From: an uncultured Erythrobacteraceae bacterium
GTDB taxonomy: Bacteria > Pseudomonadota > Alphaproteobacteria > Sphingomonadales > Sphingomonadaceae
DNA length: 17,898 nucleotides
Reading direction: 5' to 3'
NCBI GenBank assembly: GCA_946482075.1
Contig: CAMLQG010000077.1
Span: forward strand, 1-17,898
Below are positions 15,118 to 17,898 of this stretch, one piece after another; the first letter of the stretch is position 1, and every line of letters starts with the position of its first letter. A program made the translations under genes and the position numbers. The notes under the pieces were generated by a model, which was not told the origin of the DNA, searched no databases, and was given only the letters and a program-made list of their open reading frames with translations.

Positions 15118-16616
15118 AGGAGTGCCGCAAAGGCTTCTGGAATAGAACGGGAAACATCCCCAGCGGTGAAGGCAGGGCCGCACTGCCGGGCGGCTTCGCC
15201 ATGGAGCCAGACTGCCTCGCATGCAGCAGCGAAGGGATCGCCGTCCGTCGCCAGGCGAGAGACGGCAAGGCCGGCAAGCACATCGCCCGTTCCGGCCACC
15301 GACAGCCAGCTTGTGGCGGCAGGCGCGATCGTCAGCCGCCCATCCGGGGCCGCGATCAGCGTGTCTGGCCCCTTGGCGACGATCACCATGCCGCTCGCCA
15401 TCGCGAGCGCTACCGTGCGCCCGCGCTTGTCTTCGGCATCGATCCGGAAGGACTGGGCAAGCTTTTCGAGCTCTCCTTCATGCGGCGTGGCGAGCAGCGG
15501 GGCAGCGCGGCCTTCGAGCATGTCAGGCCGCAGCAGGACCAGGGCATCGGCGTCCAGCACCGTGGGACGATCGCGCGCGAGCATGTCGCGCAGGCACTCC
15601 CGCGCCGCGCCATCCCGACCCAGGCCAGGGCCGACGAGCAGAGCGCTGATGCGCGGATCGGCCAGCGCTTCGCTGAGAGGGTGGTTGTCGACGACGAGAT
15701 CTGCGGGGACAGCAAAACCCAACGCGTCATCCCAGCGCAAGCTGGGATCGCCCCCGATAGCGCGCGTCCGGTTGCGTGAGATCCCAGCCTGCGCTGGGAT
15801 GACGTTGGAGGCCGGGATGGCACCAGACGAGCCCGCCAGCAATTTCACATAGCCAGCCCCGCCATGCATCGCGGCACCGCAGGCCAGCAGCGCCGCGCCC
15901 GGCATCGCGCCGCCGACCACCGCCGCGAGGCCCCGACTGTATTTATGCGCATCGGCCGTCGGCGCGGAAAGATGAGGCTTCGTCAGCAACTTCGCCGCGC
16001 CATCGACCGGCCCCACGCCGATCGGCACGAGCCGCCGTTCCCCCATCATCGCAGCGGAAGGCATCAGCCAATGCGCCTGTTTCCACGCGCCGAGCGCCAG
16101 CGTGACGTCATAGCGCGGCAAATCCCGGGCCAGCGGCACGGCGGCATCCGCATCCACGCCGCTCGGCAGGTCGATCGCCACGCGATGCGTATGATGGGAC
16201 GCAAGAATACCAAGCAAATTACGGTATTCATCGGATAAAGGCCGGGAAAGCCCGCTGCCGAACAAGGCATCCACAAATACGTCGCCCCGTGCGCCGCTCT
16301 CAGCCAGCACCTCTCCGCCATAGGCTGCCCGCGCATTGCGCGCGGCGTCGGTCTTCGGTTCCACGGGGGCGATCACGCGGACATGGCTGCCGCGCAGACG
16401 GAGACTTTCCGCGATCACATAGCCGTCGCCGCCATTATTGCCCGGCCCGCACAGCACGGTAACGGGCCGCCCGCCGGAAATGCGCCATACCCATTGCGCA
16501 GCGCCTTGGCCTGCGACCCGCATCAGCGCATCGACACTGCAGTCCCGCGCGATCAGCGCATCTTCCGCGGCGACCATCTGGGCGACGGTCAGGATCTGGT
16601 CACTGGCCGGCGGCAT
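15114..16616 (-). CDS. nnrD: Bifunctional NAD(P)H-hydrate epimerase / ADP-dependent NAD(P)H-hydrate dehydratase, with an in-frame repeat insertion
   Basis: This 500-residue fusion of NnrE (YjeF N domain, about 1-215) and NnrD (about 222-500) repairs NADH and NADPH damaged by hydration. Seen in the epimerase half are 'GPGNNGGDGYVIAE' (57-70) and 'IDLPSGVDAD' (148-157). Seen in the dehydratase half are 'LDADAL' (354-359), 'ATPHEGELEKL' (376-386) and 'AGTGDVLAG' (441-449, catalytic Asp445). Residues 272-297 (VIPAQAGIS...DPSLRWDD) are encoded exactly by the 78-bp paired-hairpin repeat. They sit after 'GGAGYVKLL' in what is normally a loop, and the reading frame is kept. The start at 16616 overlaps the lipoprotein gene by 17 bp. 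The enzyme probably still works because all core motifs remain. Confidence 0.92.
   Translation of the reverse strand: MPPASDQILTVAQMVAAEDALIARDCSVDALMRVAGQGAAQWVWRISGGRPVTVLCGPGNNGGDGYVIAESLRLRGSHVRVIAPVEPKTDAARNARAAYGGEVLAESGARGDVFVDALFGSGLSRPLSDEYRNLLGILASHHTHRVAIDLPSGVDADAAVPLARDLPRYDVTLALGAWKQAHWLMPSAAMMGERRLVPIGVGPVDGAAKLLTKPHLSAPTADAHKYSRGLAAVVGGAMPGAALLACGAAMHGGAGYVKLLAGSSGAIPASNVIPAQAGISRNRTRAIGGDPSLRWDDALGFAVPADLVVDNHPLSEALADPRISALLVGPGLGRDGAARECLRDMLARDRPTVLDADALVLLRPDMLEGRAAPLLATPHEGELEKLAQSFRIDAEDKRGRTVALAMASGMVIVAKGPDTLIAAPDGRLTIAPAATSWLSVAGTGDVLAGLAVSRLATDGDPFAAACEAVWLHGEAARQCGPAFTAGDVSRSIPEAFAALL
15726..15803. repeat. Paired-hairpin repeat, copy 1, inserted in nnrD
   Basis: Two 24-bp arms (15726-15749 and 15780-15803) are inverted copies of each other with a single mismatch, around a 30-bp spacer. 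Each arm is itself a hairpin: ATCCCAGC-GCAA-GCTGGGAT at 15729-15748 and ATCCCAGC-CTGC-GCTGGGAT at 15781-15800. The whole unit is 78 bp, that is 26 codons, so the host gene is not shifted. The layout resembles REP/BIME or small MITE-type elements. No transposase is in the window. Confidence 0.9.
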
Positions 16617-17109
16617 GGTCCTTGACCGCCCCGCCCGGCTTGTTGTCGGCCCCGCCCTTCATCGTAGCGGGAAACCTGTAGCGATCCGCGCCGACCGTGA
16701 CCTCCAGCAGCCCGTCCGCGATGGCGATCCTGGCATCTTCCGCGCCATCGGCAGTGGCAAGGCCGTTGCCGTCGGTCATCACTTCGAACCGGCGAAAGCC
16801 GCCATCGGGATGCCGTACGGTGAGGAACAGCTTGCCCTGATCCTCCGACCGCTCGACTGCGCAATCCTTCGCGAATTTCTCCGTTCCGCCCGGCGCGCAA
16901 GCGATATGGTCATCGCCGTCCTCCCCGCTGGTGGCAGCAGGTTTGCTTTCGCCGTTGGCCGAGCCGCAGGCGGCGAGCAGGGCGATGGTCGCAGAAATGA
17001 CGACGGCCTTTTTCCCGTCACCCCAGCGTAGGCTGGGGTCTTTGTGAGAGATGCGCGACCTAGCCGCCAAAGATCCCAGCCTTCGCTGGGATGACGAATA
17101 AGTATCCAT
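16600..17109 (-). CDS. Small lipoprotein of unknown function with a repeat-derived N-terminus
   Basis: This is a predicted 169-residue protein. Starting at ATG 17109 (one-base overlap with the ilvD stop, TGATG), residues 5 to about 31 are encoded by the second paired-hairpin repeat (SSQRRLGS...DPSLRWGD). A hydrophobic stretch 'AVVISATIALLAAC' follows, with lipobox LAAC (Cys48). No ATG, GTG or TTG lies in frame between the repeat and the lipobox. The gene therefore depends on the start upstream of the repeat, with an unusually long signal n-region, or it has lost its original start. The mature part is acidic and contains 'CAPGGTEKFAKDCAVER' and 'LTVRHPDGGFRRFEVMTDG', probably a two-Cys beta-rich domain in the periplasm. 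I do not recognise a named family. Its 3' end overlaps nnrD by 17 bp. Confidence 0.6.
   Translation of the reverse strand: MDTYSSSQRRLGSLAARSRISHKDPSLRWGDGKKAVVISATIALLAACGSANGESKPAATSGEDGDDHIACAPGGTEKFAKDCAVERSEDQGKLFLTVRHPDGGFRRFEVMTDGNGLATADGAEDARIAIADGLLEVTVGADRYRFPATMKGGADNKPGGAVKDHAAGQ
17017..17095. repeat. Paired-hairpin repeat, copy 2, at the start of the lipoprotein gene
   Basis: Two 24-bp arms (17017-17040 and 17072-17095) form an inverted pair with three mismatches around a 31-bp spacer. Each arm is a hairpin: ACCCCAGC-GTAG-GCTGGGGT (17020-17039), and ATCCCAGC-CTTC-GCTGGGAT in the right arm. The right arm differs from that of copy 1 by one loop base. The left arm has a compensated T:A to C:G change in its stem. 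The unit is 79 bp. It is read in a different frame from copy 1 at its start and in the same frame at its end. Confidence 0.88.
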
Positions 17110-17898
17110 CACTTCCGCTTCAGCTGGCTGACGTCGCGCACGGCGCCGCGCGCCGCGCTGGTCGTCATCGCGGCATAGGCCTGCAGCGCGACCGAGACCT
17201 GGCGCTTGCGCGGAGCGGCAGGCTGCCAGGCATCGTCGCCCTTCGCCTCCATCGCCGCGCGGCGGACCGCGAGTTCCTCGTCCGAGACCGCCAGTTGGAT
17301 GGTGCGGTTGGGAATGTCGATCTCGATCCGGTCGCCATTCTCGACCAGGCCGATCGTGCCGCCTTCCGCCGCTTCGGGCGAAACATGGCCGATGGAGAGG
17401 CCCGACGTGCCGCCCGAGAAGCGGCCATCGGTGATCAGTGCGCAGGCGGCGCCCAGTCCCTTCGATTTGAGATAGCTGGTGGGATAGAGCATTTCCTGCA
17501 TGCCCGGCCCGCCCCTGGGCCCCTCATAGCGGATCACGATCACGTCACCCGCCGCCACCTGGCCGGTGAGAATCGCGGTGACGGCGGCATCCTGGCTTTC
17601 ATAGACCTTGGCATTGCCGGCAAAGACCAGGATCGAGTCATCGACGCCCGCCGTCTTCACGATGCAGCCGTCCAGCGCGATATTGCCGGACAGCACCGCG
17701 AGCCCGCCATCCTTGCTGAAGGCATGCTCGGCCGAACGGATCACGCCGCCCTTGCGGTCGAGATCGAGATCGTCCCAGCGGCGGTCCTGGCTGAACGCGA
17801 CCTGCGTCGGCACGCCGCCGGGCGCGGCGCGGAAGAATTGCTGGACCTCTGCATCGTTGGTGCGGCCGATATCCCAGGTGTCGAGCGCATCGGCCATG
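17109..17898 (-). CDS. ilvD: Dihydroxy-acid dehydratase, C-terminal part (gene continues past the right edge)
   Basis: The C-terminal 263 codons or so of a protein whose usual length is about 570-620 residues are present. The visible motifs are characteristic: '[20 protein letters not shown]', '[20 protein letters not shown]', '[20 protein letters not shown]' (with the conserved active-site Ser region) and '[15 protein letters not shown]'. The enzyme removes water from dihydroxy acids in valine, leucine and isoleucine synthesis, using an Fe-S cluster whose cysteines lie in the missing N-terminal half. The methionine at 17897-17895 is internal, not the start. The stop (TGA at 17111-17109) overlaps the start of the lipoprotein gene by one base. 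No defect is seen in the visible part. Confidence 0.95.
   Translation of the reverse strand, partial: MADALDTWDIGRTNDAEVQQFFRAAPGGVPTQVAFSQDRRWDDLDLDRKGGVIRSAEHAFSKDGGLAVLSGNIALDGCIVKTAGVDDSILVFAGNAKVYESQDAAVTAILTGQVAAGDVIVIRYEGPRGGPGMQEMLYPTSYLKSKGLGAACALITDGRFSGGTSGLSIGHVSPEAAEGGTIGLVENGDRIEIDIPNRTIQLAVSDEELAVRRAAMEAKGDDAWQPAAPRKRQVSVALQAYAAMTTSAARGAVRDVSQLKRK

Noticed and set aside
15410..15823. A 137-codon minus-strand open frame starting 'MPSRPPTSSQRRLGSH'
   Set aside because: It is the out-of-frame reading of nnrD and the repeat; the peptide only reflects another frame of the repeat.
15114..16616. NnrDE as a pseudogene broken by the repeat
   Set aside because: The insertion is exactly 26 codons, no stop or frameshift results, and all catalytic motifs downstream of it are intact.
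15726..17095. CRISPR array or tandem repeat
   Set aside because: Only two copies more than 1.2 kb apart, built of inverted hairpins rather than regularly spaced direct repeats, and no cas genes.

Overview
The window comes from the chromosome of a GC-rich alphaproteobacterium, most likely a member of Sphingomonadales (Sphingomonas/Novosphingobium/Erythrobacter type). This rests on the base composition, the set and order of XrtA (exosortase A)-associated genes, and two copies of a paired-hairpin repeat that reads as 'VIPAQAGI'/'SSQRRLGS' in protein. I recall such peptides from many alphaproteobacterial proteins. The species cannot be fixed from this sequence alone. No rRNA, tRNA, CRISPR array, transposase or phage gene was seen.

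Region A (about 1-8153, all minus strand) is the polysaccharide assembly and export half of an XrtA/PEP-CTERM exopolysaccharide locus. In transcription order it holds an outer-membrane polysaccharide export (OPX) lipoprotein, a Wzz-like chain-length determinant, a CpsD-type tyrosine autokinase, a TIGR03016-type outer-membrane beta-barrel, an ExeA-like ATPase with a coiled-coil tail, a polysaccharide deacetylase, a FemAB-like transferase, and the first 35 codons of a TIGR03087-like glycosyltransferase that runs off the left edge. Most junctions are a few bases or 4-bp stop/start overlaps, so this looks like one operon. A terminator-like hairpin and a probable promoter region lie in the 192-bp gap in front of it (8154-8345).

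Region B (8346-13931) is a small-molecule or acyl-transfer module. It is split divergently at about 11.1 kb. On the minus strand an AMP-forming acyl-CoA/ACP ligase is coupled to a PLP-dependent fold-III decarboxylase. On the plus strand lie a BioF2/FemAB-like GNAT transferase, a 99-residue acyl carrier protein, and two alpha/beta-hydrolase-like proteins of the exosortase-A-associated types 2 and 1. The gene set suggests that an acid (perhaps an amino acid) is activated and carried on the ACP, and that the decarboxylated or acyl product is transferred to the polysaccharide or another envelope acceptor. No substrate can be read from the sequence, and this chemistry is the least understood part of the window.

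Region C (13921-17898, minus strand) is ordinary metabolism and RNA modification. It carries the C-terminal part of dihydroxy-acid dehydratase (ilvD, cut by the right edge), a small lipoprotein of unknown function, a bifunctional NAD(P)H-hydrate epimerase/dehydratase, and a 4Fe-4S TrmA/RlmD-type RNA methyltransferase that ends in an 11-bp tail-to-tail overlap with Region B. Two copies of the paired-hairpin repeat have landed inside coding sequence here. One sits in frame in the dehydratase half of the NAD(P)H-hydrate repair enzyme. The other supplies most of the N-terminus of the lipoprotein.

The strongest leads are the repeat pair, the ligase/ACP/decarboxylase/transferase module, and the pairing of a short OPX protein with a dedicated beta-barrel.
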